DNA of 64,000 nt, taken from positions 20,709 through 84,708 of the forward strand of contig CAJNYU010001145.1 of the NCBI GenBank assembly GCA_905331475.1. The letters run 5' to 3'. How positions within the stretch are numbered: the stretch's first letter is position 1; each line of letters starts with the position of its first letter. The translations under genes were made by a program, and so were the position numbers. The DNA comes from Rotaria socialis. Taxonomy: Eukaryota > Rotifera > Eurotatoria > Philodinida > Philodinidae. Below, one piece after another: positions 35,389-48,360 of the stretch. The notes below the pieces were generated by a model. That model saw only the letters and a program-made list of their open reading frames with translations, did not search any database and had not been told where the DNA came from.

Positions 35389-38068
35389 TCATTTTTTTAA
35401 ATACTTCTTTACGACGAAATCTTTTTTGTCTGTGATCTTTTTACTGAGAATATTTTGCTCTGGAATCCATTGGATTTTTTCGAAGTTATGACTATTGATA
35501 GTTGATTGTTTTTTATGATTACTTATTTTTGAAATTTCATTTTCATTTGGTTTATTTGCTTGAAGATTTTTTATATATGAATTACGTATGAAAGTTTCAC
35601 TGGGAAAAATATCAAGAAAATCTTGACGAAGTTTTTCGAATATCACTGGAGCAAAAGAACCTAATTTTTCAAAGCGACGCTTTGGAACTTTGAAATAATA
35701 AAAAAAAATATCCGCGAGATTTCGATTTAAGTACCAACGAATATTACTTGAAACAATATCCACGATACTTCGAGTGAGATACCACGAATGAATTGTTGTT
35801 GATTCGAAACCAAAATAATGACCATTGGAAAGAAGAAATATTTCAAGAAAACGCCATGTAGTTCTTTGTTTCTGTAAGGCGCGCTTTTCATTTATTGTAT
35901 CATTGATATTTCTTGGAGAATTTGCATCTGTTAATGGGGATTGATTACTACTTAATGGATCCGACACAAAATTATTAGTCGAATGATGTTGTTCTAAAAT
36001 TTGAATGTAAGCAAATTAGAGACTTAGATTAACTTGAATAGACTATAACAAAATAACTGAGATAGATGTCATCTATGATTGTCGAACCGGAATATATTGT
36101 CTAATGGGTTCCAAAGGAAGATTCATGACTAACTGCTCAATCAGATGTGAAATCTATGAATCTCCAAAATTATCTTTAGATTAAAATTTCTCAACTGGTC
36201 GATCACTTTTGAATATACCAACTAGGTAGATTCTACCCTTTTTTCTATGTACGGTATGAACTACTTAAACAACGCTTGATTTTCTAAATCAACTTAAACT
36301 TTGATGGCGACATTCATCTTTCTATTTGCATCTATAATAAAATAAGAACAATCGCGCTGTAGAAATTCCAAAAATCAACGTGCCGGACAAGAACTTCTGC
36401 ATTTATCAACGAGTAATTTCAGATATTTTCTAGTGAATACTTGAAATTACTCGTCCCCCAAGACAAAATTCGAAACCGTATATGTACTACCTTTAGTATT
36501 TATCGTTTTCTTATTTAATTTCTGATAAAATTGACTGTATTCTGGATGTTTAATTACGTTCGATGGAAATTCAAATAGGCGTACAAAAGATATTTGACCA
36601 TGTAAAATAAAATATAAATTCTCATGCTCATATTCTTCATTGCCATAAACGATTTCATCGATTGAATATTGTTTGTAAGTCGTCCATTTTAACTACTAGC
36701 AAAATTTATTTTAATCTATCAAAAATTAACTTACAATATAATTCAAAATATCATTTCGCCATCGAATACCACTAAATATTGATTGCATTCGAAATTGTTC
36801 AAGTAGTGATTGCTTCATTATATCCGATAGATAGTTTCCATAGGTCTGTTATGATATTTACAAAAACAAAAAAGTTAATTAAGAGCATTTTCATTTACAA
36901 CTTACTTTAATATCTCTTGAAAAAAATCCAATTAAATTACAATGAGTATTTTCATTTGTTATTAAACCATTTAAATGATGAAAATCTATTGAACGAAGAG
37001 AATCATCTCCGTACACATCTCCAATATTCAATCGATGACCAAATAGTGTTTTTTCATTGGTTTCTAGTAACAATAAGCATTGTCCTATAACGTAGAGAAA
37101 ATTTTACTATTTTGTTTCTAAATAAAAGTATATCTAAATTACCATAGACAATAATATAAACAAGAAATGAAGGAAAATTTTGACGCGTCAAAATTGTATT
37201 TGGATTGTGAGTAAAAAGTAAAAGCGAGCGAGCTAAAATTCCCAGATGAACTAGTAATAAAGATTAAAAAAGTCATCATCAACCAGCATAATGACGAACA
37301 TTAGTAGGTAAATGACGAAGACTTTCACAACGACTTAATAGATGTTCTAGAACTCCGATATCGCGAGTAGTACGTTGACGTGGCGTCTAAAGTAAAAATA
37401 AAATTTCTGATGAAACATGATCTAAAACGAACGTTGAAGCGAAAGAATAACGATTTTGATCTCTGCGCTACAAACATTATTCATAGGCAAATATTAATTC
37501 GAAGAACGAAACCTTATTGATTGCTGCTAATGTTGTTTTTGTCATCAAACCTCCGATTCGACGAGAAACTCGAACTGGCTGAATAAAATGTGTAGTTGAT
37601 TTCACTGCTGTTAAATTATCTAAATGAGTTGATTGTGACATTGTTAAATTTGTTTTTGATTCAAATTGAGTGCTCGTTCTAGATGAATAATCAATTGAAG
37701 TTTTACCGTCTAAACTCATTTTCGATTCATTATTATCGAGTATTATCGTTGAACGAAATCCTTTTATTGTCGAAAACAAAGAAAAATTTATTAAACAAAA
37801 TCAAAGTTATTCATTAATTCGTACGATTATTTTGCGAAGGAAAATTTTTGACTACATTATAAAATTGGAAAAGCGCTCGGCCAACTGATGGACTATCATG
37901 AATACATCGTTTTAAATGTTCTGCATAATGATTCATCGAATAGACTTTCACATGTTGCTGTTTTTCTAATTCACGTTCGCGAATACATTGTCGAACTCGT
38001 TCAATAAGACGATTAAAATTCGGTGTTTTATTATATGTATATGATTCTTTATTAACTACGAAATTCAT
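35389..38068 (-). CDS. Cyclic-nucleotide-binding-domain protein, CNBD2-like
   Basis: Eight minus-strand exons, 37825-38068, 37513-37760, 37285-37386 (donor may be at 37284), 37143-37232, 36906-37084, 36735-36845, 36491-36692 and 35389-35993, encode 593 aa. Around the middle, the segment RQRTTRDIGVLEHLLSRCES followed by NIGDVYGDDSL resembles a degenerate first cyclic-nucleotide-binding fold. A second unit reads YKQYSIDEIVYGNEEYEHEN then LYFILHGQISFVRLF, the usual beta-roll of such domains. Neither unit shows the full phosphate-binding cassette with its arginine, so ligand binding is doubtful. Length and domain order suggest CNBD2, a protein linked to sperm in mammals. The first 165 residues and the final 100 are polar and unassigned. 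The splice after exon 1 is the weakest junction, but its phase fits. Confidence 0.7.
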
Positions 38069-40465
38069 ATTTAGTTTTCTTGCCGCGTTTATTAAGCACT
38101 AAACTTTATCGTTTGTTAATTCAGCGAAGATTACTTTCATTATTTTTCAAATGTTTTCTACTCAGTATCCTGTTAAAGTCGACGTTAATCGCAGAACAAA
38201 CGGAGAATTTTTCTTTTTTTTCCATCTAGTCTATAGGCGGTACTTTATTTATCTCAAAGAAAACAATAGATTTACTTATTGCCTGTTGTCTCTTGATAAA
38301 GAATAGACTTCCGAAAAGTTCTATTCAACTGAAAAATAATTTTTGCATCGCATTTCTGTATATGAGAAAATATCGTTTGTAAAAACACCAGATCTAGTTT
38401 CTAATATATAGTAGTGATTACATTGTCTATTCGACCTGCAGTGATAAAATCAATTGAATAAAGGATCTTCAACATTCGATTGAGTCTACAGGATTATGAG
38501 GCAACACAATTATTATAACCCGAATTTCAATCCAAGACGAATCAATGTTTCAATAAGACCTACTTCGATTATGTTAATAAGTAAAAAATACACGGAACTT
38601 CCGTGATATGAAACCATTTATTCGAAAAAGTGACCTCGTTCTAATTTAAAACAGATAAACGAAATCCTTTTCTGAATTGCATTTCAATGAATTCTATGAT
38701 TAAAAAACCATAATGATTGACGTTACGATGTCGAAGTCACAATTTCAAAAGTGAAGAGACTAATAAATCTCCCTAATCTACACATTTGAAAATGTAAAGT
38801 TACTCAAAAATGTTTCAGTAAGATATAGAAATGTATCAAAGGAAAAGTGAGTTTACATTTTTTCTGTACAGTCAAGTGTTTCGTTTAATTTATTAAAGAC
38901 TATTTGAAGTTTTCATCGATTGGATTTTATAAATAGTTCTTTAGAATTCTCAGCTAGTAAATGCTTTGCAGGAATAGCGTTTCGTATCCGACAAATTGTA
39001 TAACATAAAAGTAATAAGCGAAATTAATCACCATGAAATTTCCAATTTCGTGCTTATTTTCCACATACGATAACGTCAAATTCCTATTTATCTATCAAGT
39101 TGTAATAAATACAAATTTGTTTAGAGCTCAGATACATTGGGTAATCGGTATAAATACTTTCATACATTTTTATTTGCTCTGAAATTCTTGTAAGAAAATC
39201 ATGAAGTTCTTCTTACTTGAAAACTCTATGACAGAAATAGGATCCATTTTGATCTATCTACAATAAATCTTCGCTAAAATGACAAAGGCTAAAATTCAAA
39301 ACTGGATCATTGATTTCAATCAGAAAACTTCCAAAATATTCATTGCCAGGACCCATAAGAAAACATTAGCAACATGCAGTTAGTATTTCTCAAAGTGAAG
39401 TGGTTATAACATCAAAAGAATATAGTTAAGGATACGATGAATCATGTTTATCTCGTGATGTGTATTGAGGAGACAAGTCAAGTAGCTAGTATTCGAAAGA
39501 AGTTATTTTTAGTAACAAAACAAAAACGAGTCCAATCGGAATGGAAGATACAGCGTGTGTATTTTACTCATGTTGCGAAACAAGGATGCATTCTTTTTTG
39601 TTCGACGCTGCGCTAAGTTCTTCACTCATGATTACATTTTTGAGTGAAGTGTCAATCGTTGTAAAAAAATGTTTAATAATGCCATTAAGATTTATCATTG
39701 GTCTAGTTTGATCTACTGGATGATCAGGGTAGGTAGTTCTCAATCTCAATCAGTAACGAGAAAAAAACAAATAAAAGTCAATGCATACAATTGCAGTTGA
39801 GACATCTATCTATCAATGTTATTTTGCTATTCTACTCGCGTTTATTGTTTTCAAAAATGTTACCGTGGCCACACATTTGATATGTAACATGTTAACATCA
39901 AAATATTATTATTCCTAGAGAAATAAAAATATTTTCCTTTAATTATATATTGATGAATTGTTTTTCATTTTAGTCTTTGTACTTTTTTGTTTTCAACTCC
40001 AAAAATAGTTTGCATACATTGAATCAACATCAACAACGTGATTCATAATCATACATTTAAAATGACGAAAAATAGAATTTTGATGAATGACTAATCTTTC
40101 GATTTTTTTGCATATTTCGATTTCTTCTAGTCATATGCTACTCCTTCTGACTCCGATAAACGTTTCATTTGCGTGCTTTATTTTCCATATAGCGACATCG
40201 TTAAGAATGAATAAAAAAACCGCTACTGGCATCGATAGTAGAACTAGTAAAGTAGCGCAGTTGTTCTCCTCGAGAGATGACAAACATACTATTGGAATCA
40301 GGTTACTTCTTTTCTTACTTTTTTTGCGTTCGCTTTTATCGAGGGGTTTATTAGTACATGGAATATATTTTATCATTCGACGACATCGTTTTTATTTACT
40401 ATACACTCTTTGGACTCTAGTGAGATAAATATATACATATTCTATCATTATAGATATCTTTTTCA
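38069..40465. other. Gene-free stretch upstream of the NUPR1-like gene
   Basis: About 2.4 kb of AT-rich DNA. Overlapping open frames on both strands at 40087-40428 have no domain and mirror each other, so I give them no weight. A splice-like acceptor (CATTATAG) ends 12 bases before the next ATG. Confidence 0.5.
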
Positions 40466-40745
40466 ATGACATCAACAAATTACATATCAGCTACAGAATT
40501 AGCTGAACAAAATGCTGAAGATACATATGAACAATATGAAAAATACTTCAATGCTGGAAGGTAAATTTATTTACTAAACACTGCGTGTTGACTGACTGTT
40601 TGCTTGCCTTGATAGCGGTGGCAAACAACGTAGTAAAATCGAAGTGGAATTAAATTCTCAACGTCATGATGCCGGTGGTGATACACGAAAAATTGTTACT
40701 GCTATGGCTAACAATGAAAAAAACCGTTTACATGGGCATAAATAA
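40466..40745 (+). CDS. NUPR1: NUPR1/p8-family small nuclear protein
   Basis: Two exons, 40466-40560 and 40616-40745, with a 55-bp intron in matching phase, encode only 74 aa. The protein has an acidic N-terminal half with a tyrosine-rich EDTYEQYEKYF segment and a basic C-terminal half with SGGKQRSKIEVELN, then GGDTRKIVTAMANNEKNR. The arrangement of DEYE-like motif, GKQR-K-E, G-x-x-RK(I/L)VT and N-x-(E/N)-K is that of the NUPR1 (p8, com-1) family, known as intrinsically disordered, stress-induced chromatin-associated co-regulators. The basic stretch would serve as nuclear localisation signal. The intron falls within the conserved core. A secreted glycosidase gene starts 186 bp downstream on the same strand. 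Confidence 0.82.
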
Positions 40746-40931
40746 ATACTTAAACATTTTATCCACTTCTGTCAACATTTATCTTATCATGAACTTTTAT
40801 CTTGTTCTAAACTTTAAGACTGTGTAACAGATATTCTTTTTTTCTATTGTCGGCTTGATTTTAAACATATATATATATTTTACGTACACAAAAAAGAAAA
40901 GAAACAAAAAAAAACAACAAATAGCTGCGAA

Positions 40932-42080
40932 ATGATGTTTCGTATGTTTGTTGTAAATATTTTGTTTTTAACAAATATTTATTCGTATGAATTACCTTTC
41001 TCAACGTTGGGTAATTCAATAATTGATGCCAATGGAGCCGTCGTTCGAATGAGATGTGTCAATTGGCCAGGAAGTATGGAGACTTTAATGCCAGAAGGTT
41101 TGCAACATAATTCAATCGATAATATTGTTTTAATTATAAAACAAATGAATATGACTTGTGTACGTTTAACATATTCAATTGATGTAACACGGTCATCAGA
41201 TCTAACTGTTTATCAATCGTTATCAAGACTTAATTTAACTTTTGCTCTACAAGGTTTTATGAATAATAATCCGTCACTTATTAACAGTACTGTTTCAAAT
41301 ATATTTAATACTGTTTTGGATACGCTTGGAAAATATAATATTTTAGTTCTATTGGATAATCATGTTAGTAAAGCTATGTGGTGTTGTAGTGATTTTGATG
41401 GAAACGGTTTTTGGGGTGATCGTTACTTTGATGTTGAACAATGGATAGATGGTTTAAAATTTATGGCCAACAAAACGATTGATCGTCCGTATGTGATTGC
41501 AATGAGTTTACGAAATGAATTACGTGGCGTTAGACAAAATCAACCCCACTGGTATCACAATGTTGTACGTGCTATTCTTGAAGCAATATCATTTGTCAAT
41601 CCTCGACTTTTAATAGTTATTTCTGGTTTAAATTATGATCTTAATCTATCGTTTATTCGATCACTACCTGTGCAAAATCTTGTACCAATATCTATACAAA
41701 AGAAAATTGTCTATGAAGCACATTGGTATTCGTGGTCTTATTATGGTCTTTTAAGTGATTGTAATCATATAAAAGATACTATTGAAAATGCATGGGGTTA
41801 TATTTTAGAATCTAATTATTCTTATACAGCTCCTGTTTGGCTAACAGAATTCGGTACGAATGTTGATCAATTTCAAGGTGACGATGAATTTATTGATTGT
41901 GTAAAAGGATTTCTTCAAACGCCCTTAACTCAAACTATGTCTTGGTCCTATTGGGTATTAGCTGGTAGTTATTATATTCGATCTGGTACAGCTGAATCAC
42001 ACGAATCATTTGGTTTGTTAACTGATGATTGGAAAAATATTAAATCAAAAGCATTTATCGATATTCTTTTAACTTTGTAA
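40932..42080 (+). CDS. Secreted glycoside hydrolase family 5 (cellulase-like)
   Basis: A single-exon gene of 382 aa. A signal peptide covers about residues 1-18 (MFVVNILFLTNIYS). GH5 landmarks follow in order: RCVNWPG, VRLTYSIDV, LLDNHVSKAMWCC, MSLRNELRG with the acid/base Glu196, HWYSW and VWLTEFG with the nucleophile Glu306, then WSYWVLAGSYYIR near the end. The set SLRNELRG plus GSYY(L/I)R is typical of the plant and fungal type of GH5 rather than animal enzymes. It would cleave beta-1,4- or related glucans outside the cell or in the gut. The lack of introns among intron-rich neighbours and the non-animal motif style suggest horizontal acquisition, though base composition and codon use match the host. 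The first of two adjacent ATGs is taken as start; an acceptor (AAATAG) ends 7 bases before it. Confidence 0.88.
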   Translation: MMFRMFVVNILFLTNIYSYELPFSTLGNSIIDANGAVVRMRCVNWPGSMETLMPEGLQHNSIDNIVLIIKQMNMTCVRLTYSIDVTRSSDLTVYQSLSRLNLTFALQGFMNNNPSLINSTVSNIFNTVLDTLGKYNILVLLDNHVSKAMWCCSDFDGNGFWGDRYFDVEQWIDGLKFMANKTIDRPYVIAMSLRNELRGVRQNQPHWYHNVVRAILEAISFVNPRLLIVISGLNYDLNLSFIRSLPVQNLVPISIQKKIVYEAHWYSWSYYGLLSDCNHIKDTIENAWGYILESNYSYTAPVWLTEFGTNVDQFQGDDEFIDCVKGFLQTPLTQTMSWSYWVLAGSYYIRSGTAESHESFGLLTDDWKNIKSKAFIDILLTL

Positions 42081-42181
42081 ACAGAAAAGAAACTGGTAAA
42101 ATATCAACGTTCACAAATATATCAGAGACGAGGAAGAAGAAAAAAGAACATTGAGACGATAGTTTGCTTATTTTTTTCTTT

Positions 42182-44601
42182 CTACTGCATTGTTGGCATT
42201 GACATTTGAACATGGGCTGGCGTTGCGTCTTCTTGTCGCCATGACGAAGTTACTGTTTTTAATTGTGTGTAAAAGTTCATGCCCTGCAAAAACATTAAAA
42301 TTGCAATACAATTAAAAATTTTGGTTGTTTTTTACATTTCGTCCGTAGAAATTTGTGTCACCACGGAATGAACCGCGAGAACCCGTAAATGAAAACATAG
42401 GAAGTGGTACTGGAATAGGAACATTAATGCCAATCTAAATAAAAGAGTTTTTGTTTTCGAATTTTTATGAATCAATAAAGCAAGTCAAGTCTATTTACTT
42501 GTCCAACATCAATTTCTTGAGTAAACTTTCTTGCCGTAGCTCCATTGGTAGTAAAAATAGCTGTACCATTTCCGTACGGGTTATCATTAATAACTTTGAT
42601 AGCATCATCCAATGTGTCGACACTCATTGAAACAAGCACGGGACCAAATATTTCTTCTTTATAGCAATTCATACTTGGCTAAGTAAAAGAATACGTAGAT
42701 GAAGATTTTTCTTATGACAAAAAAATTCGAGTAAACAAAACGAAAATTTACTTTAACTTCATGTAAAATTGTTGGTCCAACAAAATTACCATTTTCATAA
42801 CCAGGTACTTTAACATTTCGACCATCTAAGAGTAATTTTGCACCTTGATTAACACCAGATTCAACTAATTGAAGAATACGTTGTTTTGCTGATTTCGATA
42901 TAACTGGTCCTAAATCAGATGTTGGTTCATAACCAGCAGTAACACGTAATTTTTTAGCTTTTTCAACTAAATCTGGAATCCATTCACGTGCTTTACCAAC
43001 GAATATTGCTGTTGACAATGCCATACATCGTTGACCAGCAGCACCAAAGGCTGCACCAACAAGCTAAATGAAAGTAAAATTAGAATGAAAAACAAAAACA
43101 ATCAGTTCTTCGATAACATACTTGATTCAATGCTTGTTCTTTATTAGCATCAGGCATGATGACACCATGGTTTTTTGCTCCCTGCAAAATAAAGTTGAAT
43201 AATAATTAAAAACGAAAAGAAAAGACTAAAATTTATGTTCTTTTTTACCATATTACATTGTACACGTTTACCATTCTTTGAACCACGTTCATAAATGTAC
43301 TTACCCTAAATCATAAGATTATGTTAGAATAGAATTTTTAACAAAAACAAATAATCTTACAGCTGTATCCGAGCCAACAAATGATATAGCTCTAATGTCT
43401 GGATGATCACAAATGAAGGTAACAGCTTAAAAACAAAAAACCAAGTCAGATATTTATTTCAATAAATAAGTTTTTCTTACCATCATGTTGACCGTGAATA
43501 CAATTAACAACACCATCGGGAAAGCCAGCTTCTTTTGCCAATTCAACAAGCATCATACATGCACCAGGATCTTGTTCAGACTAATAATTAACATTAGAAT
43601 TCAATTATTTTGCATTTCAATCTCGCTTACTGGTTTCATAAGCATCGTATTTCCACATACAGCTGCTACCGGAAACATCTACATATGAAGGAAAAAAATC
43701 ATTATTTTCCTATTTAATTCGTTTTTCTAACAATCAAAACTTACCCAAAGTGGAATCATAGCCGGAAAATTAAATGGTAAAATACTAACAATAGATAATT
43801 TTCATAAACTTTTCGCCTAAATAAAATCCTATTGAACTAACCCAGCAGTAACACCTAATGGTACTCGATAACTATGAATATCCATATCTTTTGCAACGCT
43901 ATGCATAGTTTCACCAGTTTGTAAAAATGTTACTGAACAACATGATTCAACCACTTGTAAACCACGTAAACATGAACCTTCAGCATCAGTGACTGTTTTA
44001 CCTTGTTCTAAGGCAATGTTTTCGGCGATTCTTCGCTAAAAATTCATTTCAATTACTCAATATTTTTTTATCATTATTGAAAACAAAACAACTAAACAAA
44101 CCATATTCTTTCTGATCAGATCTTGATAACGAAACATGACCTGTTGTCGTTGTAGTATAGTTGTTTTTGACCATGTACGAAATGCTTCTTTACAACTTTC
44201 AACAGCTTCATTCATTTCAGCTTGAGTACTTTTTGGTACTAAACTGATTACGTCATTTGTTGCCTGAAAAAAAAACATAAAGTGCAATCGATTGTATCTA
44301 TAAACATTGGCTTACAGGATTTGTAAGTTCAATCCAATTATTGGTTTTTGATTCGACAGCTCTTCCATTGATCCAATTTTTAACAGTTGTCTATTAGAAT
44401 CAAATAGTAAAATTTTCTATTCATTACATTTTTCATTAACTTACAGGCTTTGATGAAGCACTAGCACATCGAATCAAATGTAATGCCTGTATTCAATAAT
44501 ATAGTTGAATAATATAGAATAGAAAACGTTAAACTTACAGTAATATTTTTTGTGCCTGCTGAATGAACTATTGCGTTACATCGAGAACTGAAATTGAGCA
44601 T
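42182..44601 (-). CDS. ALDH6A1: Methylmalonate-semialdehyde dehydrogenase, mitochondrial
   Basis: CoA-acylating dehydrogenase of valine and pyrimidine catabolism, converting methylmalonate semialdehyde to propionyl-CoA in the mitochondrial matrix. Fifteen minus-strand exons: 44539-44601, 44445-44486, 44316-44390, 44102-44263, 43842-44035, 43745-43784, 43631-43678, 43481-43580, 43361-43425, 43249-43305, 43122-43181, 42752-43063, 42499-42678, 42336-42434, 42182-42283. They give 532 aa (human 535). The first exon is a short Ser/Arg-containing presequence ([10 protein letters not shown]). Signatures present are [45 protein letters not shown], the catalytic cysteine in [20 protein letters not shown] and [17 protein letters not shown]. 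The reading is consistent throughout. It is convergent with the GH5 gene, their stops about 100 bp apart. Confidence 0.95.
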
Positions 44602-47600
44602 TCTGCGTTGAATATATTCGAAATAGTTCTAAAACTAACAATAAAGAACAAGCAATGTTTGTGTATCTATTATCTCAATAATTTGGCCTTGAAACAAGGA
44701 ATAGTAAAAGGTATGAAAAAGATAAAAAAAAATGCCAATTTATATACACAATCACGCATAAGAAAAAAAACAAGAAAAAAGTTCGATTGTCGACACACCT
44801 ACTATTCCAGGTTCAGATAAAATTCGACCAATAAACATCAATGAGAAGCCCCCAAATATGGCGCATTATTTTTGAAGCAAGAGGAAAAAGCTCATTGCTG
44901 GAAAAAGCACCAAGCAAAACATCACAAGACCAAAAACATCGTTGTAGAGGACAAAACACATCGATAATGTTAACTACTTTTCGGGTCGAGCATACCATTT
45001 ATTTTTTTCAAATAGTTCTTTGCAGTTTTGTATAGAATGAAAAGTTACCTGAAATATCCGAAATTCTGCTTTGGGTCTACTTATTTAGAAAGATTAGATC
45101 AAATATACTGTGAAAAATAGACCAAAAAAAACTAAAAAAATTTGCCACCTCCTATACTTGCTGATGCTTGCAACCTCAATAAAAGAATATCATTCAATAC
45201 TTTAAATATCCAGTATTATTCACCTATCTATGGGCTATCTTTTAGAGTATTCGTCTACGGTTTGAACAACCTTCTGAGGCATGAGACGGGGGTTGTTTGA
45301 TCGAGAAATTTTTGCTATTTTTTATGTTGAAAAATTGTGAGGGTGATAAAAGTCGTCTCTGACTAACTTTTCGAAGGAAATGTATTCGAAGCTAAAATTT
45401 TCAAGTTAGTAGTTTTAAACCTTGATCTTTCGAATGAGCATAAAGAAGCCAAAAATAAATTTTTGTCGAATGCTTCGATTCCTCGGTGCTGTCATGGATG
45501 CTCTCTTAAGAAAACACTATACTACCCTTTGACAATATATCCCTTTCCTACCAATTAGTATCAGATGTTGATTTTATGATCATGCAACTATAGGACGCAC
45601 TCGAACTGATCGTTGTCCAGCATAAACCGTTTCATACATTGTTCTTCTTTGATATCCATCAAAATATTTTAACGTAACAGATTATTGGTTTAGACGACAA
45701 CAACAACAACGAGCTGTATAAATTTATCGAGATTTTAGGTTGAAATAGACTTCGAACTCGAAGATATATCGCACGATTAGTTTGTCATATATAAACATTT
45801 CGATGTTAAACGAGGACTGATCTTCCGGTATCGTATTGTCAAATTCAAGAAAAAGCTCGACGACGAGTTTCTTTGTACAGACAATCTGCTTGTCTTCATT
45901 TTTCATCCGACTCTCATCGACTATCCATGGGCGAATAGGGCCTTTCATGATCCTGATGAAACGCACACTACGAGTACACTAACATATGACAAAAACATCG
46001 CTCCACGGTGGTATATCAACTGTGAGCTGATGATTCTTGTTCTGTATCAATCTTTATTCTGTTTTGTTTTGACAAGGAATTGTCAGACGTCTCTTTTGTT
46101 TCCGCTTCAAAATGAGTCAAACAGTCGGAACAACTGGCACTTGCTTGCTTTTATGTTCTATTATTCAAGCTGGCAAGCGGAGAACAAGATATATGTATAA
46201 GAATTAAGATGGATAGAACTTACAAACAGAACTTGCACTACGTTGTAATTAGAAAACTTTATGAATAAAATTGTAGTTCGATGTCAGATTGAGTTTAACG
46301 TTTCTTTAATTCAACTCTTTGAAAAAGGTTCCACAACACGCTGCACCGCATATATCGTGAATAATTCCGAGAATCGTATTGATCTGATTAAAACTGCGGC
46401 GATTTCCAACTGATTTTAGAGTCAAGTTTCACGTATAATCAACTAAAAGATATCATGAGAAAGTACGATTTTGCACTGAACTTTTGAAACACATACTCGC
46501 GCTCTATAATAGATTTCTATTGAGTTGATTTCAGACAATGTGTTTTGATTACAAAGAGTATTCAGCGGTTAATAGTAGAAATCTTCATACTGTGAAATTA
46601 TATTCGAACAGGAAAATATTCGAATTCATCTAAATTCAATAATCTGTAGTAATTTGCTACTTTTCTATTAATTTGCCAGATTTGTTGATCTAATTTAAAA
46701 TCAACAATCTTGCGCCATCTATTAACTTTTCTAACAATTCAAAAATCAAAAATTATAAAGGTATATATTACTCACAGCAATCGAATATTGATTGGTGGAA
46801 AAGTACGTTTTTTGTGTATGTGATATTGGGATAATGTGAATGAAAGACTTCGTCTATTTTGAGTATCGTTCAACTTGAGTCTAGCTCCAGAGTATCTGGT
46901 GAAACTAAACTGTTTTGAACTAAACATTCAGATGTGATTTATTTCAATGTTATCACAAACGATAACTGATTCAAGGATAAATCAAAACATCGTCAAACAA
47001 CCTTTCAGTAAAACTAGGTAAAATGAAGAATGAAGCCATGAAAAATTTTAAAAACTCTCTAACAAAACAACATTTTTCTTTTTCTCTGATTAGATTAATA
47101 GATTCCAATCGGTTTGAATTCGAATCGAACTTGCCTATTCTCTTTTAATGCTTCAAAATATTTATCCATGATAAAAGTTAATCAACATCATGCCTACTCG
47201 TATCTATTAGACATCATCGTAAATAAAAAAACAAACAATATATTTCTTTCAAAAAAACCTTACGTCGTCGAATCACGTGAATTATGATGATGCTTAATTT
47301 CTATCGTTCTCGAGCAACAACCTTGTTTCAGCAGTATTTATTAATCAATGAAATGGTTTTTCTTTACAAGTTTTTGAATATCAGTACTTTTATATGAAAT
47401 CACATACATTATCGTCGATTCTAATAGAATATATTTAATAATATTATGATTCGAACATGAAATAAAATATTTCGAGACCAATTAGAAAATGAACAAGTAC
47501 TATTTATTAAAAACAAGATAACGTAAGACTCATAGATTTATAAATCCTTACGATCTTTTCTTATTCAAATATAAAAAATTCGTGTTACTAAAGAGATGAT

Positions 47601-48360
47601 AGATTTCGATATAGCAATAACTTTCGTCTCGGTGAGAATGAAATAAAATAGAATATCTCATATTTTCAATCCTAAAGTACTCGTAAAAATCACACATTCG
47701 AACTCTCTTATTGAGATCAAAACTATCCAAGAAGTTAAGGCATGAGAAATCCTTCTATTCATTCTCTAAATTTCTAAATAATATGTTAAATATTTTTAGA
47801 TGACGGTCAGAATAATGATAAATTATCATCGATTCTATATCAAAAGAATTAATGTGACCAATCAACACAATGATCGTGAATTCCCAATCGTTGATGTTCA
47901 AATGAATCAAGTTCTTTGTTTTAGTTTAATTTTTTTTTGTGTACATAGTAAATTATGGTTTAGTTAAAGATTTCAGTACATCAGGAAGATTCTGTGAAAG
48001 AGAAAATGAATCTTGTTGATAAAAATATTTTAAAATGTATGTGCGTTTTGTTTTTCTGTCAATATTTGTAGTATTTTTGTTTTAAACTACGAGTGAATGG
48101 TGGCATCGAAGAACAAAGAAATAGGAGATTTCATGTTATATTTTGTTTTTATAGATGCACGAATACTTATTTAAGAAGATAGACATTTTAAGTTTTAATT
48201 AATATATTGGCGAAGACTATCGGATGTATTTTTCTTTGTTGATCTCGCGCTTTTAAATATTTCTCAAATTTTATTTTTCATGTTCTTATTTTGGTTTTTT
48301 TTCCATTGATGAATAAAACTCATTTTAGATTGTTGTCTAATCCATCTTTTGTAACCTAAG
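44602..48360. other. Gene-poor stretch upstream of LIG3
   Basis: About 3.8 kb without supported coding sequence; both flanking genes face away from it, so it holds two promoter regions. Only short frames without motifs are found. An acceptor (CATTTTAG) ends at 48328, 32 bases before the LIG3 ATG. Confidence 0.5.

Noticed and set aside
40087-40428. Overlapping open frames on both strands (113 and 81 codons)
   Set aside because: Each mirrors the other, composition is hydrophobic and low-complexity, and there is no splice support or motif.
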